Source of the DNA: Oscillatoria sp. CS-180
GTDB taxonomy: Bacteria; Cyanobacteriota; Cyanobacteriia; Phormidesmidales; Phormidesmidaceae
Assembly (NCBI RefSeq): GCF_028330965.1
Contig: NZ_JAQMUB010000033.1
Location: 1 to 64,000, forward strand
DNA length: 64,000 nucleotides
Reading direction: 5' to 3'
Shown: piece by piece, positions 54,664 to 63,043 of the stretch
Numbering within the stretch: position 1 is the first letter of the stretch
How the letters are laid out: every line of letters begins with the position of its first letter
The notes under the pieces: generated by a model
Told to the model about the DNA's origin: nothing
The model's database searches: none
The model's input: only the letters and a program-made list of their open reading frames with translations
Made by a program: the position numbers and the translations under genes

Positions 54664-54778
54664 ATGGCCACTACTATGCCATGTAGATCTAGACGATCCA
54701 GCTGGCTCGACTCCGGGCTATCGGTATCCTCACGTCATCATTCAAAATAATGACGGTCTCACAGTGGCAAATTCCTAA
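54653..54778 (+). pseudogene. MazF/PemK-like toxin N-terminal fragment
   Basis: The frame reads MTRWPLLCHVDLDDPAGSTP, then GYRYPHVIIQNND and stop. This matches the first about 35 residues of MazF-family endoribonuclease toxins (VDL-dP-GSEPGYRRPVVIVQND), but the remaining about 75 residues are gone. A decayed toxin gene is the best reading. It is squeezed between the NACHT gene and the converging DUF5615 gene. Confidence 0.6.
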
Positions 54779-55121
54779 CCCTAAACATCTCATCGCTTAC
54801 AGAAATAATGGCTCCAGAGCATAAGTCCTCTTCACACTGAGACAGAACATTTGCTAGACGCGCTTCAACAACCTCACGACTGGCATTGCCTAGTCGGAAT
54901 AACACTACACTCGGCAAAACTGCTCCGCTAATGGCTAATAAATAGCCAAAGTCTAGATCGATGGTTAGTACAATACGGCCTTCGGCTTTGGCTTTCTGCA
55001 AGATCTCTCCATCGGGTAGACGCTGTAACCCTTCATCCAATAAATGTACGGCGTCATATCCTTGCTGGCGTAGCCACTCCACCGTCCGTGGAGAAATGCC
55101 CATATCTGCCAAAAACTTCAT
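54759..55121 (-). CDS. DUF5615 PIN-like toxin
   Basis: 120 residues of the DUF5615 PIN-like family (COG4634), thought to be RNase toxins. Conserved acidic sites are in MKFLADMGISPRTVEWL (first Asp) and IVLTIDLDFGYLLAISGA (Asp pair). The ATG overlaps the stop of the DUF433 gene as ATGA, a typical toxin-antitoxin arrangement with the antitoxin first. Nuclease activity is inferred. Confidence 0.9.
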   Translation of the reverse strand: MKFLADMGISPRTVEWLRQQGYDAVHLLDEGLQRLPDGEILQKAKAEGRIVLTIDLDFGYLLAISGAVLPSVVLFRLGNASREVVEARLANVLSQCEEDLCSGAIISVSDEMFRVRNLPL

Positions 55122-55351
55122 ACAGCTTTTGCTGTCGTGTAAATGCGCTCAGAGGCTAGCCAAGCTGCATAATGGAGTGCCTGTCGAACATCCTCAGCTT
55201 CTAAATAGGGATAATCTTCGATGATTTCGGCGATCGTCTTGCCATTAGCAACTAAATTTAGCACTAAGGAGACAGGCACTCGCATTCCCCGAATACAAGC
55301 CTGTCCTGACATAACGTGCGGCTCAAATGTAACGCGCTCAAATTTCAACAA
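55118..55351 (-). CDS. DUF433 antitoxin
   Basis: 77-residue DUF433 (VapB-like/winged-helix, COG2442) antitoxin: FERVTFEPHVMSGQACIRGM, then RVPVSLVLNLVANGKTIAEI and EDYPYLEAEDVRQALHYAA. It should bind the DUF5615 toxin and its own promoter DNA. First gene of the pair. Confidence 0.92.
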   Translation of the reverse strand: MLKFERVTFEPHVMSGQACIRGMRVPVSLVLNLVANGKTIAEIIEDYPYLEAEDVRQALHYAAWLASERIYTTAKAV

Positions 55352-55366
55352 AGCTTCACCTTGATA

Positions 55367-56101
55367 TCAATCATGGGATTTATTGGACGTTTGCTTGTCA
55401 GTCTTTATTGATAACTCTCTCACCCACTGCCGTAAAGCTAACTCTGCCTCCACCTCATCTTGCCGAGCCGTTGCCAAAAATTCATAGAGCTTCAGCTTGG
55501 GCACCTGTGGAAATGTTGGACTAGCCTCAACTTCTTGATACGCGCGATCGCGCAGCGTATAAATGCGCCAAACTTCGCCGTTGTATCGCCAAAATTCTGG
55601 AATGTTCATGGCGGCGTAGAGGTCTAGCTTGTCGATGTCCGTATGGGTAATATCCACCTCGACGACTAAGTCAGGCGGCGGGTCTTGATCCAAATCCACA
55701 TCTCGACCCGCCACCAAGGGTTGATTTTGGATGTAGTAGGCATTGTCAGGCTCAGCCGATCGTCCCAACGACTCTCTGTCCAACGTCGTCGATCCCATCG
55801 TTTTGACCTTCAGGCCATATTCCACCACCAGTATCCAAATGAACTTCTCGATTAATCGAGCCGAGAACTCGTGGATTTCTAGCGGGATAGTAACTTCTAA
55901 CTTCCCTTGCAGGTAGGTGAAACGAATGTTGCGATTGTCTAAAGGGGAAGCGCCGCGATCGCGGCTCAATGTTTCTCGCAGCGTTTGGTAGCGCTGCCAG
56001 TCGAGGGAGTGAAAGAATAATCGCCTTTCGCCAATGGGTTGAGGAACAGGCTGGGGCACCAACGGAACGACACTGACCATACGGGTACTGAAGAGCGACA
56101 A
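55367..56101 (-). CDS. Uma2 family (DUF820) restriction-endonuclease-fold protein
   Basis: 244 residues. Uma2/DUF820 proteins have a PD-(D/E)xK fold and are highly multiplied in cyanobacteria. Seen here are AEPDNAYYIQNQPLV, DPPPDLVVEVDITHTDIDKLDLYAA (the catalytic D ... E-x-x motif region) and the end NIPEFWRYNGEVWRIY. The C-terminal 30 residues are charged. It lies 15 bases beyond the antitoxin gene end on the same strand, but with its own start. Its biological role is unknown. Confidence 0.88.
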   Translation of the reverse strand: MSLFSTRMVSVVPLVPQPVPQPIGERRLFFHSLDWQRYQTLRETLSRDRGASPLDNRNIRFTYLQGKLEVTIPLEIHEFSARLIEKFIWILVVEYGLKVKTMGSTTLDRESLGRSAEPDNAYYIQNQPLVAGRDVDLDQDPPPDLVVEVDITHTDIDKLDLYAAMNIPEFWRYNGEVWRIYTLRDRAYQEVEASPTFPQVPKLKLYEFLATARQDEVEAELALRQWVRELSIKTDKQTSNKSHD

Positions 56102-56187
56102 ACTAAGACAGTTCCAGTCTACCGCTGGGAAAAACAGGCCACCCTGCGACTGACGGTAGGGCTAAAACTGGATTGTCAGAGTACTGG

Positions 56188-57354
56188 TCAGCGTCGTCGC
56201 AACTTGCTGACGAGTTTGCGGGAAAATTGAACGTTCAGAGACTCTCGATCAGCCCAGTCTTGCAGAATGCGGTAGAACAGCTGGCGATCCGGGGCTTGCA
56301 GAACGGCGGTCTGGTCAGCCGTTTCAATCGCGTAGGGATACCCACCGCCGACAACGACTTCGGCCTTAACCCAATCGAGCACTGATTCAGCGAGACCCGC
56401 TTCCCACAACCAATGGGGCATTTCTAGACGAGCGGGTGGACGATTACGGGTCGTTTGCAAATAGCTGAAGACGATTTGATCTTTTTGGTCACCATATTGG
56501 TCTAGGATGCCTTCGCGATCGCATCTCAGCAGTGGCGTGCGATCGCCCCATTTCATCAAGGGATTGAGCAGTTGAGCATCGTGGATGGTTTCAACCGGAT
56601 TGAGCTGGGGCTGGTAATGCTGGAGCAGCGTGGTGAGGTCGCGGGCGTAAGACGTATCAATGTACCCGACGAGCGGCACTTGGTACGCCTGACTCGCTTG
56701 CAACAAGCTAACCATAGCTCGCACATAGGCTTTTTGACTGTCAGGATCAAAGGCATCGGCGAAGGTCACCACGAGGGAGCCGTCAAATAGCACGAGCGAT
56801 CGCTCCGGCTGTTGGCAAGATTCCATGTAGCGGACGAGCCGACTCACTTCCATCTCAAAGCGACGAATATTGACCTGGCGATCAACGGGTTCGCCCTGCT
56901 GCTTCACTTGCAAGTCTCTGGGGGTGAGGATGTCTAACTCAATATCTTTGCGATATTGCCCATCAGCCGTGTGGGGATTTTCAAACCAGCCAATTTGGAC
57001 TAGGGCGATCGGAACTGAAATGTCCTTGCTCGGAAATATCTGCGAGCCATCCACCGCAAACGTTGTGATGCCCGATAGCAGAGAGCGGACCCAAGCCAGA
57101 CTTTCCTCTCGGTTTTCCCAGCAATGGGCATTGGGAATAACGCCTTTTTTGATCGCATCGAAGGTCTCCAATGGATGAGACCCCACCCGCCTACCCGAAA
57201 GTTGTTCAGCAACGTGACTAGAGCACTGTTCCGTTAGCGTCCGCCAAGCGTCGCGATAGTGCTTCAGATCGCTATTGAGAGACCGATCAAATCGAGTGAG
57301 ATCCTTACGCTTTTCATCAAGCACAGCACGGATCTGAGCGGGACTGACTGGCAT
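56188..57354 (-). CDS. NurA-domain nuclease
   Basis: 388 residues with a NurA 5'-3' nuclease domain: FAVDGSQIFPSKDISVPIAL (metal-binding Asp near 97), ERSLVLFDGSLVVTFADAF (second Asp) and PLVGYIDTSYARDLTTLL (third Asp). In archaea NurA works with the HerA helicase on DNA ends. No HerA is nearby. It starts with ATG 57354 and lies 86 bases from the Uma2 gene on the same strand, in a defence-like neighbourhood. Confidence 0.87.
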   Translation of the reverse strand: MPVSPAQIRAVLDEKRKDLTRFDRSLNSDLKHYRDAWRTLTEQCSSHVAEQLSGRRVGSHPLETFDAIKKGVIPNAHCWENREESLAWVRSLLSGITTFAVDGSQIFPSKDISVPIALVQIGWFENPHTADGQYRKDIELDILTPRDLQVKQQGEPVDRQVNIRRFEMEVSRLVRYMESCQQPERSLVLFDGSLVVTFADAFDPDSQKAYVRAMVSLLQASQAYQVPLVGYIDTSYARDLTTLLQHYQPQLNPVETIHDAQLLNPLMKWGDRTPLLRCDREGILDQYGDQKDQIVFSYLQTTRNRPPARLEMPHWLWEAGLAESVLDWVKAEVVVGGGYPYAIETADQTAVLQAPDRQLFYRILQDWADRESLNVQFSRKLVSKLRRR

Positions 57355-57449
57355 AAACCCACGTTTTGTCGTTTAGAACGAATGTATTGTACTCGATTTC
57401 TTTAAAAGTGAGAGGGGCAGATGCTTTCTCGTTTTCTGTAGACTTTGGC

Positions 57450-58028
57450 TCAGTTTGCTGACTCTTCGTCCCCCAAGCATCCGTAACGATAGTCGCCGTA
57501 AACCATGTCGGCTCCACACAGAATGGCCCCTGAAAAATCGTTGCCAACGGAAATGATGCGGCTCATATCAGCAGCGACTAACAGCGCATTGTTGAAGATA
57601 GAGCCTTCTATGTAGGCTTCGCCAAACAGCGTGCCGTACAGTGTGGCGCCTGTGAAGTCGGCTTGATAAACAGTGGCGCGATCAAGCTTGGCAGAATTTA
57701 AGTTGACGGCGATCGCGGATACCTCAGCTAAATAAGCGCCAGTTAGGTTAGCGCCGCTGAGGTCAGCATCATCTATCGTGCTGCGATAGAAATTTGCTTC
57801 AGACAAATTGGCCTGTTCGAGGTTGACTCCACTTAGGTCTAGAAACCTGAGGTCGGCACCAGAAAGGTCACAGTGGGAACAGGTGCGCTCTTGAAGAAGC
57901 TGCCCTAGGTCCTCAGGATCAAACGCTGGTGTTGGAATACTGAATGCGAACCCACTCAATAGCGCTAGGCTACTAGCTCCAAGCAGGGCATGAGAATGGC
58001 GTGAAGAGAAGCGATCGCGAATAATCAT
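57450..58028 (-). CDS. Secreted pentapeptide-repeat protein
   Basis: About 192 residues. A signal peptide (MIIRDRFSSRHSHALLGASS to about residue 34) leads to about 18 pentapeptide units of the A(D/N)Lxx type (ADLRFLDLSGVNLEQANLSEA, ADLSGANLTGAYLAEV) forming a right-handed beta-helix. A CSHCDLSG segment near 50 has a Cys pair, and further Cys occur at the end (GAILCGADM, GCLGDE). I prefer ATG 58028 over an upstream start at 58094. Function unknown. Confidence 0.85.
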   Translation of the reverse strand: MIIRDRFSSRHSHALLGASSLALLSGFAFSIPTPAFDPEDLGQLLQERTCSHCDLSGADLRFLDLSGVNLEQANLSEANFYRSTIDDADLSGANLTGAYLAEVSAIAVNLNSAKLDRATVYQADFTGATLYGTLFGEAYIEGSIFNNALLVAADMSRIISVGNDFSGAILCGADMVYGDYRYGCLGDEESAN

Positions 58029-58057
58029 TATGCAAATTTCGATGTGTTGCCGTGACG

Positions 58058-58288
58058 TTAAGAAACCGAAGTGAGAGCAGTCATATAGCCCCAAAAATTA
58101 GCTACACTTAGCATCCCAGTACTTCTTTCTATACTCTTTTGAAAAAGTCTGGATTTTCTGTGAATTTGATCTAATAATAGCCATGCCTCATGCGCCTTAG
58201 GCTTCTTGTACCATTGAACGAATAAGCTTTGATTTCTATATCGTTCAATACTGATAGAAGCGTTAAGACTCACAGATTCTACTTTCAT
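58058..58288 (-). CDS. Possible small protein, 76 aa
   Basis: A 76-codon frame from ATG 58288 (MKVESVSLNASISIERYRNQ, then SLFVQWYKKPKAHEAWLLLD). A gaggtg ribosome-binding site lies 6 bases upstream. It is basic and has no recognised domain. It lies between the pentapeptide gene and the divergent SLH gene. It may be real; the evidence is only the site and length. Confidence 0.35.
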   Translation of the reverse strand: MKVESVSLNASISIERYRNQSLFVQWYKKPKAHEAWLLLDQIHRKSRLFQKSIERSTGMLSVANFWGYMTALTSVS

Positions 58289-58346
58289 ATGGGCACCTCG
58301 CCCATTGGCAATCGTCTCAACACATGTGAGATACAACGGGTAAATT

Positions 58347-59558
58347 ATGAAGTTAAGAAATGCGTTTAAGCTCGCGGCGGTTGCAGCAGCTGCGACAATT
58401 GGGGTTTTAGGAAGTGCAATTACTGCCTCTTCTACTGAATTCGATGCTTTAGAAGTTGATCAGGATAGCTTTCTCTCGGTAGCCATTCCGGGAGGCCGCT
58501 TCATTCCATACCAGCTTTGGCTTATTCGGGAGCGTCAGCCTGGGGCAGAATGCTTTGCGGTAACGGGCTCTGATCCTGGAGTGGTGACACCTCTCTGGCG
58601 GGAGAACACGAGCGGTTGTGCGCCGACGTCTGATTCAAACGGTTATTCGATTCGAGTCGGTGGAGAAGAGCTAGGCTCTGCTTACGCTCTAGCGGTTAAG
58701 GAGTCCGATGGAGAACTGGTGCTGCTCGGTCAACCCTTGAGGGGATCCTCTTTCGTGATTGGCCGCACGGGGGGCATCAGCGAAAACGGTTACACCGAAA
58801 TCAAGCTTGCGCCCGGCTGGCGAATTACTCAGCGAACCTATGAAGGAACGCCTCTGGGTCATTTCTATTACACCAACGATTTGACTTTGGCTGAGCTAGA
58901 GACGGGTGACGACATCGCAGCCAACCCAGTGCCTAATCCGGATCCGGTTCCTCAGATTGACTATCCTTTCCCTGATATTGCCAACGATATCTATGCTGAT
59001 GAGATCGTTCGGGCAGTCGAGATTGGGTTTGTGGCTGGACGTCAGGATGGCACCTTTGGACCTACTCGTCCTGTTACCCGCGAAGAAGCGACCTCTATGG
59101 TGGTTGAGGCGCTGCTGACGAGAGGAAACTTTGAGATTCCTACTGTTACACAGGCCCCTTTCCCAGATGTTCCTGCCGATCGCTGGAGTGCTCCTAAAAT
59201 TGCTCTTCTGAGGCAAAACGGTATTTTAGCAGGCGATCCAAGTGGTAACTATCGACCAACCGATACGGTTACCCGGGCCGAGCTGATGTCAATTCTCCGG
59301 CGGACTGCCGAAGTACTTGCTTCTTCCGGAGGGGTGAGACCTGAAGAGATCGAACCCACGGGTGATGTGGTTCGTTTCTCGGATACGAGTGCTCACTGGA
59401 ACGCGGAAACCATTGCGGTTATGTCTGCCTACTGTGGGGTGGCAACACCTTACAACGAGCGAGGCAGCGAGTTCCGACCTGACGCCAATGCTCTCCGGAA
59501 CTATACGACCGCGGCAGTAGAGCGTCTGATCGACTGTGGAGCCACACCTGAACTGTAA
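58347..59558 (+). CDS. SLH-domain cell-surface protein with DUF3747 domain
   Basis: 403 residues. Signal peptide (about 1-26, FKLAAVAAAATIGVLGSAIT), a DUF3747 domain (about 35-195, FLSVAIPGGRFIPYQLWLIRE and VIGRTGGISENGYTEIKLA), a short Pro-Asn linker (about 193-207), then SLH modules at about 208-260 (FPDIANDIYADEIVRAVEIG), 270-330 (FPDVPADRWSAPKIALLRQN) and a partial third at 345-395 (FSDTSAHWNAETIAVMSAYC). SLH modules bind secondary cell-wall or peptidoglycan-linked polymers. A terminator follows. Confidence 0.92.
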   Translation: MKLRNAFKLAAVAAAATIGVLGSAITASSTEFDALEVDQDSFLSVAIPGGRFIPYQLWLIRERQPGAECFAVTGSDPGVVTPLWRENTSGCAPTSDSNGYSIRVGGEELGSAYALAVKESDGELVLLGQPLRGSSFVIGRTGGISENGYTEIKLAPGWRITQRTYEGTPLGHFYYTNDLTLAELETGDDIAANPVPNPDPVPQIDYPFPDIANDIYADEIVRAVEIGFVAGRQDGTFGPTRPVTREEATSMVVEALLTRGNFEIPTVTQAPFPDVPADRWSAPKIALLRQNGILAGDPSGNYRPTDTVTRAELMSILRRTAEVLASSGGVRPEEIEPTGDVVRFSDTSAHWNAETIAVMSAYCGVATPYNERGSEFRPDANALRNYTTAAVERLIDCGATPEL

Positions 59559-59595
59559 GTAGCAGTTCGGTTTTAGCGAATTGATCTCACTATTT

Positions 59596-59634
59596 GAGCC
59601 AGGGACATGGCGGTGCCATATCCCTGGCTCTTTT
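59596..59634 (+). terminator. Intrinsic terminator of the SLH gene
   Basis: 10-bp stem gagccaggga / tccctggctc (59596-59605 and 59621-59630) with an inner atgg/ccat pairing, then tttt. It lies 38 bases past the stop. Confidence 0.86.
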
Positions 59635-59690
59635 GGGTGGTCTGTAAATACGAGGACACAATGTATAGCGACTGTTAGAACATGATGCAT

Positions 59691-59749
59691 CCAGTTGGCT
59701 ATGGACTTAGCGCCCGGACGCTATTAGGTGCACAAGCCTAGATAGCTAA
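59691..59749 (-). repeat. Dispersed intergenic repeat, copy B
   Basis: On the minus strand it reads ttagctatctaggcttgt and ends with ccatagccaactgg, matching copy A (20777) over about 59 bases. Its core gcgtccgggcgc can form a small hairpin that copy C keeps with changed arm bases (gcatccgggtgc). Confidence 0.6.
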
Positions 59750-59772
59750 AGCTAGATTGCGTTCCTCTACAA

Positions 59773-60624
59773 TTACTCTTTTCTAGCGCTGAGGACTCCA
59801 TAGCGAATGAGACCCCACTGAAATCCCCAGCGCATGAGACCCAAGGCTAAAGCTCCCTGTAGCGTAGGCCAGCCGGCTTGCACTAACCCCACGATCGCGT
59901 CCCACTGCAAAGAGGATTTAATGACAGCATCCCAAAATGGGGCCACCGCATCTGACCAATCTGCTGTCTGGACGTCGGCATATCCCGCCTGTCTGGCGAG
60001 GTGGTCGTAGTCCGGTAGCGATAAGACATAGGGCAAGTGATAGACCTTATAGATAGAGGCTAAATGGAGTTGTTCGGCCTCGGTCAAACTACCTGCTAGG
60101 GAATGGGTTGGTCGGTGACACCAAGTCGCCATTAAGAGGGTTCCACCAGGTTTTAGGAGCCGATAGCTCTCTTTGAAGAACTGTCCCTTGTCAGGATAGT
60201 GCTCGCCGCTTTCCATCGACCAGATGAAATCAAATTGCTCATCGGGAAAGGACGTATTGAGCACATCATCGACCTGAAACTGGGCTCGGTCAGATAGCCC
60301 TGCTGCTGCCGCTCGCTCTGTTGCTCTAGCCGCTTGTTTGGGGCTGAGCGTAATTCCCGTGACGGCAGCTTGGTAGCGATCGCACAGATACAGAGCACTG
60401 CCGCCAATGCCACAGCCCGCGTCTAATATTTGCTCTGCCTGAGTGATACCAGACCACTTCAAGAGAGCCTCAATAAGATCAACTTGGGCCTGCTGCTGGT
60501 CTTTTTGGTGGGTTCCCACGAAGCCATAGAATCCGTGGTGCATGTGTTCTCCCCAAACCGACTCCCAAAGTTCTGAAGAGTCGTCGTAGAAGGTTTGAAT
60601 GTTTTGGTATAAATCTGAATTCAT
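59773..60624 (-). CDS. SAM-dependent methyltransferase, gamma-tocopherol methyltransferase-like
   Basis: 283 residues with the SAM-binding motif QILDAGCGIGGSALYLCDRY (near 63) and motif II FDFIWSMESGEHYPDK. The N-terminal segment YDDSSELWESVWGEHMHHGFY is typical of the tocopherol/sterol/phytyl-quinone methyltransferase group, and the C-terminus has a hydrophobic WGFQWGLIRYG. In cyanobacteria this family includes gamma-tocopherol methyltransferase, which makes alpha-tocopherol from gamma-tocopherol. Other methyltransferases of the group remain possible. ATG 60624 is preferred over a reading 25 residues longer. Confidence 0.82.
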   Translation of the reverse strand: MNSDLYQNIQTFYDDSSELWESVWGEHMHHGFYGFVGTHQKDQQQAQVDLIEALLKWSGITQAEQILDAGCGIGGSALYLCDRYQAAVTGITLSPKQAARATERAAAAGLSDRAQFQVDDVLNTSFPDEQFDFIWSMESGEHYPDKGQFFKESYRLLKPGGTLLMATWCHRPTHSLAGSLTEAEQLHLASIYKVYHLPYVLSLPDYDHLARQAGYADVQTADWSDAVAPFWDAVIKSSLQWDAIVGLVQAGWPTLQGALALGLMRWGFQWGLIRYGVLSARKE

Positions 60625-60737
60625 GGCGCTTTTCCCACTCCAAAGGCAGTGTAGTCTTTCGCCGCGACTCATGGAAAGATAAGGAGCAATGTTGCTCAAA
60701 CTAGTCTGCTTGCGCTTAGGGCTGCGGTTCTCTTGCT

Positions 60738-62099
60738 ATGAACAAAAATATGAATCTTTTCGAAATGACAGTCCCACGCACAATTTGTGCAGGCTTTTTA
60801 ATGTTGGTATTTATAGGGACGGTCTTGCTCTTTTTGCCCATTGCGACGGCATCAGGGCAATGGAATGATCCTATTGTGGCGCTCTTTACAGCAACCTCTG
60901 CTGTTTGCGTCACGGGGTTGATCGTGGTAGACACGGGCAGCTATTACTCCCCCGTTGGGCAGGGCATCATCTTGTTGCTCATTCAAGTCGGGGGATTAGG
61001 CTACATGACTGCAACCACCGTTTTAATCCTCATCCTTAGACGCCGTTTGGGACTAAAAGAACGTCTTGCTGTGCAACAGTCGATGGATACCCAAAGGCTT
61101 TCTGAGACGCGATCGCTCATCGTCTCTATTATCAGCATGACGCTCATTTTTGAACTAGCCGGAGCATTCTGCTTGGTCCCCACCATGACCCGAGATTACG
61201 GGAATGCTTTTGGCCTATGGTCATCTATCTTTCATAGTGTGAGTGCTTTCAACAACGCGGGTTTCAGCCTGTTTGAGGACAGTCTGGTGCAGTACGCTCG
61301 CTCGACCTGGGTCAACATTGTGATTACCAGTCTGGTTATCTTTGGCGGTATTGGTTATCAGGTCATTATGGAAGCCTTTATGTGGGTGCGCGATCGCCTA
61401 CAGGGCAGCTTAGAGCGAACCACTTTTTCCCTCAATTTCAAAATCGTGATTGTCACTTCGTTGACGCTGCTAGTGCTAGGTACAATCACCTTTCTCAGTC
61501 TGGAGTACAACAATCCTGATACCCTTGGCCCTTTCGGTTTCGGCGATAAGCTAACTGCGGCCTGGTTTCAGTCTGTGATTGCTCGTACAGCCGGTTTCAA
61601 CTCCATTGATATCAATGCCATGCAGGATGCGTCTCTGTTTTTGATGATTGCACTCATGTTCATTGGAGCTAGCCCAGGCAGCACTGGAGGCGGTTTGAAG
61701 ACTACCACCATCAGCATCCTGTTTATGTGCACTCGTGCGGTCTTAAGAGGCTATGACGAAGTACTAGTCTATCGCCGCGAAATTCCTCCCATGCGAATTT
61801 TGAAAGCAATTAGTGTTGTGGTTGGTTCGGGCATTACCGTCGTCTGCGTAACCATCGCATTAGCCTTGTTCAACCCAGAATTCAACTTTTTACGACTTTT
61901 GTTTGAGGCCGTTTCGGCCTTTGCCACGGTTGGCCTATCCACGGGAATTACAGCGGATTTATCAACTCCAGCACAGCTCGTCATTATTGCCACCATGTAT
62001 CTGGGTCGGGTTGGTGTTCTGCTATTTATGGCTGCACTGGTGGGCGATCATAGTCCGACAATGGTGAAATACCCTGAAGAGGATTTGTTGGTGGGCTAG
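60738..62099 (+). CDS. TrkH/KtrB family potassium transporter
   Basis: 453-residue polytopic membrane protein with the fourfold M1-P-M2 architecture of KtrB/TrkH. The four pore segments with their selectivity Gly residues are ATSAVCVTGLIVVDTG, SVSAFNNAGFSLFED, VIARTAGFNSIDINA and AVSAFATVGLSTGITADL. It would import K+ (usually with Na+) under control of a KtrA-type RCK protein; such a gene lies at 3287-4003. ATG 60738, 113 bases from the divergent methyltransferase. Homologues are also called NtpJ. Confidence 0.95.
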   Translation: MNKNMNLFEMTVPRTICAGFLMLVFIGTVLLFLPIATASGQWNDPIVALFTATSAVCVTGLIVVDTGSYYSPVGQGIILLLIQVGGLGYMTATTVLILILRRRLGLKERLAVQQSMDTQRLSETRSLIVSIISMTLIFELAGAFCLVPTMTRDYGNAFGLWSSIFHSVSAFNNAGFSLFEDSLVQYARSTWVNIVITSLVIFGGIGYQVIMEAFMWVRDRLQGSLERTTFSLNFKIVIVTSLTLLVLGTITFLSLEYNNPDTLGPFGFGDKLTAAWFQSVIARTAGFNSIDINAMQDASLFLMIALMFIGASPGSTGGGLKTTTISILFMCTRAVLRGYDEVLVYRREIPPMRILKAISVVVGSGITVVCVTIALALFNPEFNFLRLLFEAVSAFATVGLSTGITADLSTPAQLVIIATMYLGRVGVLLFMAALVGDHSPTMVKYPEEDLLVG

Positions 62100-62140
62100 C
62101 GTGTCGTCGATGAGTCGCGAGTTTGGCCAATCGCCCATGC

Positions 62141-63043
62141 TCACCGCTCAGGTCCACGGGTGATTTCTAGATAGACGTGCTCTAGTTTTACAGGCGTGCG
62201 AGAAATCGCATCTAGCGGCACGCCGTCAAATCGCTCAATGAGATCCTTTAACGCTAAGTCTTCAGGAATCCAGAAGGACAATTCTGAACCATAGCGGCGC
62301 GGGGTGAAGCCATGGGCGGTGCCCAAGGAAACGGCCTTGTTGGGTTCTGACGTCTCTATGGTCACAATTTCACGAGCTGGAATACGTTGGCGTAGTTCGA
62401 GTAGCGTTCCTTCCGTGAGTAAATGTCCTTGTTTTACGATGCCGATCCGGTCACACAGTCGCTCAGCCTCATCCAGCAAATGGGTAGTTAATAGAATCGT
62501 CATGCCTTCTTCTCGGCTTAGCCAGCGGATTAGTTCCCAAACCTCGTGACGAACTTCGATATCCAGGCCCGTTGTGGGTTCGTCCAGAATCAGAAGTTTA
62601 GGTCGATGCACGATCGCGATCGCCAAGCTCAACCGTCGCTGCATGCCACCGCTCAGTTTTTCCACAGGCGTTTTGGCCCGATCAAGTAGATTAACGGCTG
62701 CCAGACACTCTTGGACGCGACGCGATCGGAGCCGTCGAGCGAGTCCGTAAATCCTGGCGAAAAACATCAGATTCTCTTCACAGGACAGCGTCCGATATAG
62801 CAGGTTCTCCTGGGGCATGACGCCAATCCATGGACGAGTTTTGTCACTAACAACCTTGCCGTTGACGAAAACCTCACCGCTATCTGCCTGCAGCAAACCG
62901 CAAATCAGATTGATTGCTGTTGTTTTGCCAGCTCCATTAGGTCCCAATAGCCCATATACTTCGCCTGCAGCGATATACAAATTCAGATTTTTTAGCGCCT
63001 GTCGATCTTTGTAAGTCTTGCTCAAATCTCGAATCGATAACAT
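62141..63043 (-). CDS. ABC transporter ATP-binding protein
   Basis: 300 residues. One ABC ATPase domain with Walker A GLLGPNGAGKTTAINLICGL, Q-loop WIGVMPQENLL, signature EKLSGGMQRRLSLAIA and Walker B LLILDEPTTGLD, then the switch His in LLTTHLLDEAE. The C-terminal about 70 residues (TIETSEPNKAVSLGTAHGFT) resemble those of ABC-2 or DrrA-type exporters. No permease gene adjoins it within the window. Substrate unknown. Confidence 0.93.
   Translation of the reverse strand: MLSIRDLSKTYKDRQALKNLNLYIAAGEVYGLLGPNGAGKTTAINLICGLLQADSGEVFVNGKVVSDKTRPWIGVMPQENLLYRTLSCEENLMFFARIYGLARRLRSRRVQECLAAVNLLDRAKTPVEKLSGGMQRRLSLAIAIVHRPKLLILDEPTTGLDIEVRHEVWELIRWLSREEGMTILLTTHLLDEAERLCDRIGIVKQGHLLTEGTLLELRQRIPAREIVTIETSEPNKAVSLGTAHGFTPRRYGSELSFWIPEDLALKDLIERFDGVPLDAISRTPVKLEHVYLEITRGPER

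Noticed and set aside
59289-59690. 133-codon minus-strand frame antisense to the SLH gene end
   Set aside because: It lies across the terminator and opposite well-supported SLH coding sequence.
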